Shown: positions 4,844-11,945 of the stretch, piece after piece
Layout of the letters: each line of letters starts with the position of its first letter
How positions within the stretch are numbered: the stretch's first letter is position 1
DNA from: Lachnospiraceae bacterium UBA3711
GTDB taxonomy: Bacteria; Bacillota; Clostridia; Lachnospirales; Lachnospiraceae
Assembly: GCA_002371345.1 (NCBI GenBank)
Contig: DFHY01000013.1
Coordinates: 37,017-52,177, forward strand
Reading direction: 5' to 3'
Length of the DNA: 15,161 nt
Translations under genes and position numbers: made by a program
The notes under the pieces: generated by a model
What the model was told of the DNA's origin: nothing
The model's database searches: none
Seen by the model: the letters and a program-made list of their open reading frames with translations, nothing else

Positions 4844-5917
4844 ATGAAAAGAGTGGGATTGCTTACAAGCGGAGGCGACTGCCAGGCGCTTAACGCAACG
4901 ATGAGAGGTATCGTCAAGGCGCTCGCCAACAACGTCGACGAACTGGAAGTCTACGGATTCATGAACGGTTACCAGGGCATGATATACGGTGACTACCGTC
5001 TTCTGACCAGCAAAGATTTCTCAGGTATTCTGACCAAGGGCGGAACGATGCTTGGGTCATCAAGAACTCCGTTCAAGGATATCCGCAAGCCGGATTCGAA
5101 GGGACTCGATAAGGTTGAGGCGATGAAGCAGAACTACTACAAGCTTCGCCTTGACTGCCTGTTTGTGCTGGGCGGCAACGGAAGCCAGAAGACCGCGAAC
5201 CTTCTCAGCGAGGAAGGACTGAATGTCATCCATCTGCCGAAGACGATCGACAATGATATCTGGGGAACCGATATGACATTCGGCTTCTACAGCGCCGTGA
5301 ATATCGCGACGGACGCGATCGACTGCATCCATACTACCGCGGCGTCGCATAACCGTGTATTCATCGTTGAGGTTATGGGGCACAAGGTCGGCTGGCTGAC
5401 ACTGTACGCCGGAATTGCGGGCGGTGCTGATGTTATCCTGATTCCTGAGATTCCCTATCATATTGATAAGGTCATGGAGGCTATTGACAAGAGAACGAAG
5501 AGCGGCAAGGGATTCACTGTTCTCGCGGTTGCCGAGGGTGCTGTATGCGCCGAGGATCTGAAGCTCTCCAAGAAGGAATACAAGAAGAAGATGGAGAAGA
5601 ACAACTATCCGTCGGTCGCCTATGAGCTCGCGGACCAGATTCTCAAGAAGAGCGGAAACGAGGTCCGCATCACTGTTCCGGGACACACTCAGAGAGGCGG
5701 AGCTCCGTGTCCTTACGACAGGGCCCTGTCGAGCAGACTCGGCGCGGCCGCTGCCGAGGCTTTCCTCGAGGAAGACTTCGGAAAGATGATCGGTATCCGC
5801 AACAACAAGACGGTCCGTGTCAAGCTGAAGGATTCAGCAGGCAAGCTCAAGGTCGTGGAGAAGGACGATCAGTTCATCCAGGAGGCAAAGATGCTGGGCA
5901 TCAGCTTCGGCGATTGA
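4844..5917 (+). CDS. pfkA: 6-phosphofructokinase, PKTIDND (mixed-substrate) type
   Basis: This 357-residue cytoplasmic enzyme phosphorylates fructose 6-phosphate at the committed step of glycolysis. The N-terminal TSGGDCQALNA (8-18) is the phosphoryl-donor loop, GGNGS is at 110-114, the catalytic PKTIDND is at 132-138 (base D136), EVMGHKVGW is at 176-184, and the PGHTQRGG segment near the C-terminus binds sugar phosphate. E. coli PfkA reads GGDGS and PGTIDND, with Gly at the positions that decide donor use. Here the first Gly is kept (G113), which favours ATP, while K133 is the residue found in pyrophosphate enzymes and in group III ATP enzymes. N112 replaces the usual Asp. ATP is the likelier donor, but pyrophosphate is not excluded. 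ATG 4844 has AGGGTGA at 4833-4839; a TTG start at 4790 would run through the leader structure and is rejected. The gene is expressed from its own promoter and leader. Confidence 0.94.
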   Translation: MKRVGLLTSGGDCQALNATMRGIVKALANNVDELEVYGFMNGYQGMIYGDYRLLTSKDFSGILTKGGTMLGSSRTPFKDIRKPDSKGLDKVEAMKQNYYKLRLDCLFVLGGNGSQKTANLLSEEGLNVIHLPKTIDNDIWGTDMTFGFYSAVNIATDAIDCIHTTAASHNRVFIVEVMGHKVGWLTLYAGIAGGADVILIPEIPYHIDKVMEAIDKRTKSGKGFTVLAVAEGAVCAEDLKLSKKEYKKKMEKNNYPSVAYELADQILKKSGNEVRITVPGHTQRGGAPCPYDRALSSRLGAAAAEAFLEEDFGKMIGIRNNKTVRVKLKDSAGKLKVVEKDDQFIQEAKMLGISFGD

Positions 5918-5942
5918 AACTTTCGCCCTTATAGAGTATGAT
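5914..5942 (+). promoter_or_regulatory. Predicted promoter for dnaX-ybaB-recR, overlapping the pfk stop
   Basis: TTGAAA (5914-5919), exactly 17 bp, then TATGAT (5937-5942), five of six consensus bases in each hexamer. The predicted start near 5949 precedes the hairpin at 5962-5993 and leaves a leader of about 98 nt before the dnaX GTG. Confidence 0.5.
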
Positions 5943-5961
5943 AAGTTAACAGGTAACGTCA

Positions 5962-5998
5962 GATGCTGCTCCGGCAATTACCGGGGCAGCATCATTTT
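5962..5998 (+). terminator. Hairpin terminator/attenuator between pfk and dnaX
   Basis: A 13-bp stem (5962-5974 with 5981-5993, one T-G pairing) with loop CAATTA is followed by ATTTTGA, a short T-run. It should end much of the pfk transcript. Because a promoter candidate starts just upstream, it would also lie in the dnaX leader and could attenuate that operon. Confidence 0.75.
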
Positions 5999-6046
5999 GA
6001 AAGAGACAGACAGGGCCGATCAGGGCAGCTGATATGGGAGAGATAC

Positions 6047-7717
6047 GTGAAGTATCAGGCGCTATACAGAAAATACCGTCCCAGAGTCTTTGACGATGTT
6101 AAGGGGCAGGACATAATTGTCCGGACTCTCCGAAACCAGGTGAAGAACGGGCGGATCGCTCACGCTTACCTGTTCTGCGGAAGCCGCGGAACAGGCAAGA
6201 CTACCTGCGCCAAGATCCTGGCCCAGGCGGCGTGCTGCCTGCATCCAGTGGACGGCAATCCATGCTGTGAGTGTGAGTCATGCCGCTCCATTCAGGAGGG
6301 CAGCAGCATGAACGTGATTGAGATGGATGCTGCCTCCAGGAACGGAGTGGATGATTTCCGCAGGATCATAGATGAGATAGCATACCCTCCCGGTGAGGGG
6401 AAGAAGAAGGTCTACATCATCGATGAGGTTCATATGCTGACTCCGGCCGCTTTTAACGCGTTTCTGAAGACTCTTGAAGAACCGCCGGAATACGCGGTAT
6501 TCATTCTGGCCACAACTGATCCGCAGAGGCTTCTGCCTACGGTGCTGTCCAGATGCCAGAGATTCGACTTCAGAAGGATTCCGGCCGATATTATTTCGGA
6601 CCGACTGAGAGCGGTGTTTGAGGCTGAGGACATAAGCGCCGATGATGAAGCCGTCCGTTCTATAGCGAGGCGTGCTGAGGGTGGCATGCGCGACGCGCTC
6701 AGCATTGCGGACAGGTGTGTCTCTTTCTTTCCGGGAGAGACACTGACTAAGGAGCGGGTCCTTGAAGTGCTCGGTACTGCCGACACGGCCGTGTGGAGAA
6801 GCATGCTGCATAGTGCTGTGAACGGAGACGCGTCTGCGATGATCCGGCAGTTTGACGATATGCTGATGGACGGAAGGGACGTCAGGCAGATTATATCGGA
6901 CTTTACCTGGTATCTCAGAGATCTTCTCATCTTCAAGGCATCGGGAGGATCAAGTGAGACCGACAGCCTTGTGGAGGAGGACCGCGTGATCCTGCTTGAG
7001 GATGCGTCCGGGGTAGATGAACTCCAGATCATGTATTATATTGAGGTCCTCTCCGAGCTGTCATGGTCTCTGCGCAGTACGATGAACACAAGGGTTCTGG
7101 CTGAGATAGCTCTGATCAATCTGTGCAGGCCCCAGACGAGGAAGGAACTCCGGGGATCTGTGGAGGCAAGGCTTACAAGGATAGAAACACAGCTTGAAGA
7201 CGGAGTTATAAGAGCGTTGCCGGCGCAGGACGGCACGCTTATCAGGGAAGAGCCTTCTCATCGGGAACGGAGCCCACGGGAAGCGGCTGCTTCAGATGAA
7301 GCAGACATCCGGGAGCGTGAAGGGCAGCCTGCCGGGAGCGCCGGCATACGGGAGCCTGGCATGGCTGTTGCTCCGGAACTTTTCCGAAAGATAGCCGCGC
7401 AGTGGAAGCAGACGATGAGCTCACTTCCCAACCGCGGAAGAGGCGAGGTGCTTGCCGCATGCAGCGAGATATCCTGTTCGGGAGATGAGCCGGATACTAT
7501 TCTGATAGCATTGGAGGATAACTGGTACAGGCCGTTTTCATCCGACAAGGCTCTTCTTCAGAACATCTCTGACGCGATAGCCGGCAAGTATGGCGTGCGC
7601 CCGAAGATCCGATTTATAAATGCTTCCAGCGAGAGCGGTGAAGGACGGATCAGGGTTGACTCGAAGGTTGAGGCACTTCAGAAAGAGGGTATACTCTTTC
7701 CGATAGAGGTAGAATAA
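6047..7717 (+). CDS. dnaX: DNA polymerase III clamp-loader subunit gamma/tau
   Basis: This 556-residue AAA+ ATPase loads the sliding clamp as part of the DnaX-HolA-HolB complex. It opens with the canonical ALYRKYRP motif. Walker A is GSRGTGKT (45-52), the zinc module has C64, C73, C76 and C79, Walker B is DEVH (126-129), sensor 1 is LATTDP (154-159), and the SRC arginine-finger motif is at 168-170. The AAA+ lid follows to about residue 240 and the collar domain to about 370. The remainder is a poorly conserved, charged linker (about 395-440) and a small C-terminal domain ending in FPIEVE. The GTG at 6047 was chosen because GGGAGAG precedes it and the protein then begins at VKYQALYRKYRP. An upstream ATG at 5963 would add 28 residues encoded by the terminator hairpin. 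I saw no A-AAA-AAG slippery site, so a frameshifted gamma form is not indicated. It leads into ybaB 22 bp later. Confidence 0.96.
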   Translation: MKYQALYRKYRPRVFDDVKGQDIIVRTLRNQVKNGRIAHAYLFCGSRGTGKTTCAKILAQAACCLHPVDGNPCCECESCRSIQEGSSMNVIEMDAASRNGVDDFRRIIDEIAYPPGEGKKKVYIIDEVHMLTPAAFNAFLKTLEEPPEYAVFILATTDPQRLLPTVLSRCQRFDFRRIPADIISDRLRAVFEAEDISADDEAVRSIARRAEGGMRDALSIADRCVSFFPGETLTKERVLEVLGTADTAVWRSMLHSAVNGDASAMIRQFDDMLMDGRDVRQIISDFTWYLRDLLIFKASGGSSETDSLVEEDRVILLEDASGVDELQIMYYIEVLSELSWSLRSTMNTRVLAEIALINLCRPQTRKELRGSVEARLTRIETQLEDGVIRALPAQDGTLIREEPSHRERSPREAAASDEADIREREGQPAGSAGIREPGMAVAPELFRKIAAQWKQTMSSLPNRGRGEVLAACSEISCSGDEPDTILIALEDNWYRPFSSDKALLQNISDAIAGKYGVRPKIRFINASSESGEGRIRVDSKVEALQKEGILFPIEVE

Positions 7718-7739
7718 TCAAGTATTCAGGAGGATAGAC

Positions 7740-8105
7740 ATGGCGAAGAGAGGCGGATTCCCGGGCGGCATGATGCCGGGCAATATGAACAATCTGATGA
7801 AGCAGGCCCAGAAGATGCAGCAGAAGATGGCTGAGCAGCAGGAAGCGCTGGAGGAGAAGGAATATTCGGCGAAGGCTGGCGGCGGTGCTGTCGAGGTTGT
7901 TGTGAGCGGAAAGAAGGAGCTTACAAGGGTGACGATAGATCCCGACGCTGTCGATCCTGATGATGTAGAGATGCTTCAGGATATGATCATCGCTGCCGCG
8001 AACGAAGCGCTTCGTGCCGCGGAAGATGACGCCAGGAAAGTTATGGGCGGTATAGCCGGCGGACTGGGCGGACTTGGAGGCGGCCTCGGAGGGCTCGGAT
8101 TCTAA
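7740..8105 (+). CDS. ybaB: YbaB/EbfC-family nucleoid-associated protein
   Basis: This 121-residue small DNA-binding protein is the usual partner between dnaX and recR in bacteria. Members form dimers with a tweezer-like shape and bind DNA with little sequence preference, contributing to nucleoid structure and possibly DNA repair. The Gly/Met-rich N-terminus (GGFPGGMMPGNMNNLMKQAQKMQ) and the core YSAKAGGGAVEVVVSGKKELTRVTIDP are typical. The C-terminal tail after about residue 102 is a run of GGLGG-type repeats, also common in Clostridia homologues. AGGAGG at 7728-7733 sets the start. The stop is two bases before the recR ATG, which implies translational coupling. Identification is secure from sequence and context together. 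Confidence 0.95.
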   Translation: MAKRGGFPGGMMPGNMNNLMKQAQKMQQKMAEQQEALEEKEYSAKAGGGAVEVVVSGKKELTRVTIDPDAVDPDDVEMLQDMIIAAANEALRAAEDDARKVMGGIAGGLGGLGGGLGGLGF

Positions 8106-8107
8106 TC

Positions 8108-8704
8108 ATGGATTACTACGGCAATCAGATCAGTCATCTGATAGAGCAGCTGAGCAGTCTGCCGGGAATCGGCGGCAAGACTGCCCAGAGGCTGGCGTTT
8201 CATATCATCAGCATGCCTCCTGAGAAGGTGCGGGCTTTGGCGGAAGCCTTGACTCAGGCAAGAAGCAATGTCCGTTACTGCAGGGAGTGCGGAACTCTGA
8301 CGGATCAGGAACTGTGTCCGATCTGTTCAGATGAGAAGAGGGACCACCGTGTCATCATGGTGGTGGAGAACAGCAGAGACCTTGCCGCGTACGAGAAGAC
8401 CGGCCACTATAACGGCGTGTATCATGTGCTGCAGGGGGTCATTTCACCGCAGCTTGGCATCGGACCGTCAGATATCAGGCTGAAGGAACTGATGAAAAGG
8501 CTGCAGGGTGATGTTGACGAGGTTATCATCGCGACAGGCTCAAGCCTTGAGGGCGAAACAACCGCCATGTACATCAGCAGGCTTGTGAAGCCGACAGGCA
8601 TCAGGGTTTCCAGGATCGCCAGCGGAGTTCCTGTCGGAGGAGATCTGGAATATATTGATGAGGTGACGCTGCTGCGGGCTCTGGACGGACGGGTTGAACT
8701 GTAG
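8108..8704 (+). CDS. recR: Recombination mediator protein RecR
   Basis: This 198-residue protein works with RecO, and in Bacillota with RecF, to load RecA onto SSB-coated single strands in gap repair. Its order is standard: an N-terminal helix-hairpin-helix (LPGIGGKTAQRLAFHI, 18-33), a Cys4 zinc finger with C58, C61, C70 and C73, a Toprim domain beginning at about 81 (VIMVVENSRDL, with E87), and a C-terminal Walker-like element ending GVPVGGDLEYIDEVTLLRAL. Length is normal. The ATG lies two bases after the ybaB stop and lacks a well-spaced Shine-Dalgarno; the nearest GGAGGG is 13 bases or more upstream, inside ybaB. Translation therefore probably relies on ribosomes finishing ybaB. The dnaX-ybaB-recR order is widely conserved. 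Confidence 0.96.
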   Translation: MDYYGNQISHLIEQLSSLPGIGGKTAQRLAFHIISMPPEKVRALAEALTQARSNVRYCRECGTLTDQELCPICSDEKRDHRVIMVVENSRDLAAYEKTGHYNGVYHVLQGVISPQLGIGPSDIRLKELMKRLQGDVDEVIIATGSSLEGETTAMYISRLVKPTGIRVSRIASGVPVGGDLEYIDEVTLLRALDGRVEL

Positions 8705-8715
8705 CGCGGAGGACT

Positions 8716-8729
8716 GCCCGGATGCGGGC
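8716..8729 (+). other. Small GC hairpin between recR and the DUF5711-like gene
   Basis: GCCCG (8716-8720), GATG, CGGGC (8725-8729) forms a 5-bp stem followed by TCATTTA. The stem is short and the T-run poor, so it is at best a weak terminator or processing signal. The next gene starts only 17 bp later with no promoter visible, so readthrough from recR is likely. Confidence 0.35.
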
Positions 8730-8746
8730 TCATTTACAGGGGAGAT

Positions 8747-10006
8747 ATGAAGGAACGGTTGCAGCACCTGCGGGATATGCTTTCCATCCGCAATGTATGG
8801 GACATGCAGGAGGAAGAGGACTGGGAGGATTACGACCAGAAGGAAAACTATATCTCCGGAGAAGAATACGCAGACGATACCAAGAAGCTTGCCGGGATCG
8901 GTACAGGCATTGTTTACCTTGCAATCATGGTGATGATCCTGATAGCGTTCGCGGTTTATTTTATTATGAGCCGCTATCACCTGTATACAGGATATACAGT
9001 CACCGCGTCCTACGAGGCGGAGGACATCTCAGGCACGCGCTATGAAAAGCTTGGAAATGGGTTCGTCAAGTACGGTTCCGACGGTGTGACGTTCGTAAAC
9101 GGCAAGAATGAGACTCAGTGGAGCACCGCGTATACCATTGAGACACCGATGACTGATATTTCCGGCGAGACGCTGCTGATATATGAGCAGCAGGGATATT
9201 ATGTCCAGATAGTGGATACGGACGGCGCGCTGGGATCCTACCAGACCGATCTTCCGATTCTCAAGGGAGTTGTAGCCCGTAACGGAGTCGCTGCGCTGAT
9301 GCTCAAGGATGACAAGGACGTAAGGATAAGACTTCTCAGCACTGACGGAACATCCCTTGCCGAGGTTCGCACGACTCTTGAGGATCAGGGTCAGCCTCTT
9401 GATATCGCGCTGTCGTCAGATGCCCGCATGCTGATGGTTTCGCTTGCGAAGATAGGATCGGGCACCGTGGACAGCGTCATCGCTTTTTATGATTTTTCAT
9501 CATCGGTCAAATCGGATGAGACGCATCTGGCCTCATCCATCGATTACAGAGACAGGATCTTTCCGTCTGTATGCTTTCTCACTGACAGCACGGCAGCTGC
9601 CGTCTCAGACTCAGGGTTTGTGACATACTCGATGGGGAAGAGTCCAAAGGAAAAAGCATCGGTCACGGTTAACGGAGAAATACTGAGCGCGTTTCATGAC
9701 AGCAGCTGTATCGGATTTGTTATGGCAAGTGATTCTCCGACCGAAAGATACCGGCTTGTGACATACAGGCTGAATGGCAGGAAACGTGCCGAGACATCCT
9801 TCTCGCACGGATATTCTCAGGTCATGATGGATTCGGGAGAGATTCTCCTGAATGATTCCGGACACATGATGGTATTTACTCCCGGAGGCGTCGCGAGACT
9901 GAATACGGACTATGATAAGCAGATTGGCTCATTCGTGAAGATACCGGGATTCAGGCGTTACGCTGTGCTTACAAACAGCGGCATGGAACGGATAAAGATA
10001 GAATAA
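8747..10006 (+). CDS. DUF5711-like membrane-anchored beta-propeller protein
   Basis: This 419-residue protein of unknown function has an acidic cytoplasmic N-terminus (about 1-48, rich in Glu and Asp), one transmembrane helix at about 50-74 (GIGTGIVYLAIMVMILIAF), and a long extracytoplasmic part. That part is built of repeating beta-strand blades with motifs such as GNGFVKYGSDGVTFVNG, ALSSDARMLMVSL and VCFLTDSTAAAVSDSG, which look like a degenerate WD40-type or PQQ-type propeller. I recall the DUF5711 family of Lachnospiraceae as having this plan and sitting next to CvpA genes, as here. AGGGGAG at 8738-8744 leaves only two bases before the ATG, unusually tight, although alignment on AGGGG gives four. 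It starts 42 bp after recR and ends 39 bp before the CvpA-family gene, so it likely belongs to the downstream envelope group. No catalytic motif was seen. Confidence 0.8.
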   Translation: MKERLQHLRDMLSIRNVWDMQEEEDWEDYDQKENYISGEEYADDTKKLAGIGTGIVYLAIMVMILIAFAVYFIMSRYHLYTGYTVTASYEAEDISGTRYEKLGNGFVKYGSDGVTFVNGKNETQWSTAYTIETPMTDISGETLLIYEQQGYYVQIVDTDGALGSYQTDLPILKGVVARNGVAALMLKDDKDVRIRLLSTDGTSLAEVRTTLEDQGQPLDIALSSDARMLMVSLAKIGSGTVDSVIAFYDFSSSVKSDETHLASSIDYRDRIFPSVCFLTDSTAAAVSDSGFVTYSMGKSPKEKASVTVNGEILSAFHDSSCIGFVMASDSPTERYRLVTYRLNGRKRAETSFSHGYSQVMMDSGEILLNDSGHMMVFTPGGVARLNTDYDKQIGSFVKIPGFRRYAVLTNSGMERIKIE

Positions 10007-10045
10007 TCAGTTCCGTGTGATAATGTTTTGCGGAAGGAGACCGGC

Positions 10046-11197
10046 ATGGCACAGATACAGCTGACATCGATTCCGATCGTTATGATAATTGTATGTGTGG
10101 TTCTGGGGCTTAACCTGCTGTCAGGAGCGGTTCGGGGGTTTGTCAGGAAGATCTCCGGAATCGTGGCTTTTTTCCTGGCTGTACTTCTGGTTACATCGCT
10201 GCTTCCGGTGGTGACGGCATGGCTGCATACGACGCCGGTGTATGGTTTTATCCGCCAGCAGTGTGAGTCGATAAGCGGGAATCTTGCCAAGAACGCGGTG
10301 TCGGGTGCTCTTGCATCCGGCGGTTCGGATCTGTCAGGCATTACCGGCTCCGGCGGCGCGGCTCTTTCAGGAGCCGGAGGATCAGACCCTTCAGCAGTAA
10401 TAGATGCAGTCAGGGCGGATGACGGAAGCGGTGCCCTTGACAGAAGCAAGATCAAAGCAAGGCTGCAGGATCTCGGATATGATCCTTCGATCGTAGACTC
10501 AATGTCAGACTCTGAGCTTGAGGGATACGCTCAGCAGTTTATCGGAGCCGGGGCCGGTTTGATATCTCCGGCCAGGGTTCCGTATTGCTGCTTAAGCCAG
10601 GTTCCGTTGTTTGAGATACAGCCTGCGTTTACCCTGACTATGCTTGAGATGGAAGGCGCCTACGCGGAGGGTGCGCAGCAGCCTGCTTCTGACACAGGCA
10701 CCGGCCTTCTGTCAAAACTGGCTGCCGGAATGGACCGCGCGGATCAGACAAGGTTCATCGAGAGCCTTCCGCTTCCGCAGTCTGTCAAAGACCAGATGGA
10801 GACTTTCAACAATGAAAAAGGCTATCTTAAACTGGGTGCAAGTGATTTCAGCTCTTATATCATCAATTATATTGCAAGTCTTATCATGAACATACTGGCT
10901 TACGCAGTGACGCTTCTGGTTGTCTGGCTGATCATCCGTCTGGTTTTGGGAGCATTGTCTGTTTTCCGATCTCTTCCGATAGTGGGAGCGGCGGATCATC
11001 TGCTTGGACTTCTGCTTGGACTTATTCAGGGAGTCCTGATCATATGGGGACTGTTTTTGGCATTGTCCCTTTTCTCCGCAACAGATATCGGATCGGCTCT
11101 TATGCGTGAGATCAACGGCTCGCCGTTTTTGTCGCTGCTGTACAATACAAACCCGTTCCTGAACAGCGCCGCCGGCGCGATTAAGGGGATAATGTGA
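10046..11197 (+). CDS. CvpA-family membrane protein with a large extracytoplasmic insertion
   Basis: This 383-residue membrane protein has TM1 at about 9-27 and TM2 at about 36-60, with the NLLSGAVRGFVRKISG segment between them that marks CvpA. TM3 is at about 276-304 and TM4 at about 319-343, with the signature SLPIVGAADHLLGLLLGLIQG (310-329). E. coli CvpA is about 160 residues; here roughly 210 extra residues (61-270) lie between TM2 and TM3. They begin with a Gly/Ser/Ala-rich stretch (84-130) and continue as a soluble, mostly helical segment with a CC pair at 181-182. CvpA was named for colicin V production, and homologues are linked to envelope integrity and bile resistance; its biochemical role is unclear. 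GGAAGGAGA (10032-10040) supports ATG 10046 rather than a TTG at 10028. Confidence 0.85.
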   Translation: MAQIQLTSIPIVMIIVCVVLGLNLLSGAVRGFVRKISGIVAFFLAVLLVTSLLPVVTAWLHTTPVYGFIRQQCESISGNLAKNAVSGALASGGSDLSGITGSGGAALSGAGGSDPSAVIDAVRADDGSGALDRSKIKARLQDLGYDPSIVDSMSDSELEGYAQQFIGAGAGLISPARVPYCCLSQVPLFEIQPAFTLTMLEMEGAYAEGAQQPASDTGTGLLSKLAAGMDRADQTRFIESLPLPQSVKDQMETFNNEKGYLKLGASDFSSYIINYIASLIMNILAYAVTLLVVWLIIRLVLGALSVFRSLPIVGAADHLLGLLLGLIQGVLIIWGLFLALSLFSATDIGSALMREINGSPFLSLLYNTNPFLNSAAGAIKGIM

Positions 11198-11264
11198 GAG
11201 CGTTCCGGCATAAAGACATCTTCACTTTTTGACACTTCGGCTGTTGAAGAAATGGAGCATAAAG

Positions 11265-11909
11265 ATGATAAAAAATGTTGTACTTGATATAGGAGGCGTA
11301 CTGGTAGATTACCATACGCTGGATTATTATACCGCAAAGGGATACAGCCTTGAGGTGGCTGAGAGACTGAAGCGTGTCACAATGGATTCATGCCTGTGGG
11401 AGCAGAACGATATCGGGCTGATGCCGTATGAATGGATCCTTGGCCGCATGAAAGCGGAAGACCCCTCACTGGAGTCCCAGATTGAGGAATCTCTGCGCCG
11501 TCAGGACGGGATCGTGACCAGGAGAAGTGAATCAAAGAGCTGGATAGAGATGCTGCGCGATAAAGGCTACAGGGTTCTGGTTCTGTCGAATTTCTCAAGA
11601 CCGGCTCTGAGAGACTGTCCGGAGGCTTTGGACTTCCTTGGAGAGAATCTCGGAGGCACGGGTAGGGTAGGTGATCCTGGAGTTGTCACGGAGGGGATTT
11701 TGTCGTGTGAGGTGCATACGATCAAGCCTTATCCGGCTATCTACGCGCATCTTCTGACCAGGTACGGACTGATACCGGAAGAGACCGTGTTTGTGGACGA
11801 CATGCAGAAGAACCTTACCGGTGCTGAAATATATGGAATCCACACTGTTCTGTTCCAAAGCAGGGAGCAGGTTCTCGCAAAGATCAGCGATCTGGATGGA
11901 GAACGCTGA
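11265..11909 (+). CDS. HAD-superfamily hydrolase, YihX-like subgroup
   Basis: This 214-residue cytoplasmic phosphatase or dehalogenase-like enzyme has motif I LDIGGVLVD with nucleophile D8; the +2 residue is Gly rather than Asp, as in YihX-type and haloacid-dehalogenase-type members. Motif II is VLSNFS with S108, motif III is the lysine of IKPYPAIYAHLL (K154), and motif IV is VFVDDMQKN with D178 and D179. The helical cap is residues about 15-85. An extra loop, GGTGRVGDPGVVTEG (130-144), lies before the conserved lysine and lengthens that region. YihX of E. coli removes phosphate from glucose 1-phosphate, but substrate cannot be assigned from motifs. GGAG at 11254-11257 sets the start. The gene sits 67 bp after the CvpA gene and 36 bp before the MscS gene, consistent with one operon. 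Confidence 0.88.
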   Translation: MIKNVVLDIGGVLVDYHTLDYYTAKGYSLEVAERLKRVTMDSCLWEQNDIGLMPYEWILGRMKAEDPSLESQIEESLRRQDGIVTRRSESKSWIEMLRDKGYRVLVLSNFSRPALRDCPEALDFLGENLGGTGRVGDPGVVTEGILSCEVHTIKPYPAIYAHLLTRYGLIPEETVFVDDMQKNLTGAEIYGIHTVLFQSREQVLAKISDLDGER

Positions 11910-11945
11910 AGCAGAATCTCCGGGAGGGAACAGGAGGAAGACGGT

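Noticed and set aside
5963..6046. ATG at 5963 as the dnaX start
   Set aside because: The extra 28 residues are encoded by the terminator hairpin and do not resemble DnaX. GTG 6047 has a ribosome binding site and gives the canonical N-terminus.
6047..7717. Programmed frameshift in dnaX producing a gamma form
   Set aside because: I found no A-AAA-AAG slippery heptamer with a following stem. The only lysine run (6401-6410) is coded by alternating GAAGAAGAAG, which does not slip in the same way.
11229..11257. TTGACA at 11229 as a promoter for the HAD gene
   Set aside because: The -35 is perfect, but no acceptable -10 exists at 16 to 19 bp; the sequence there is ATGGAG, part of the ribosome binding site.
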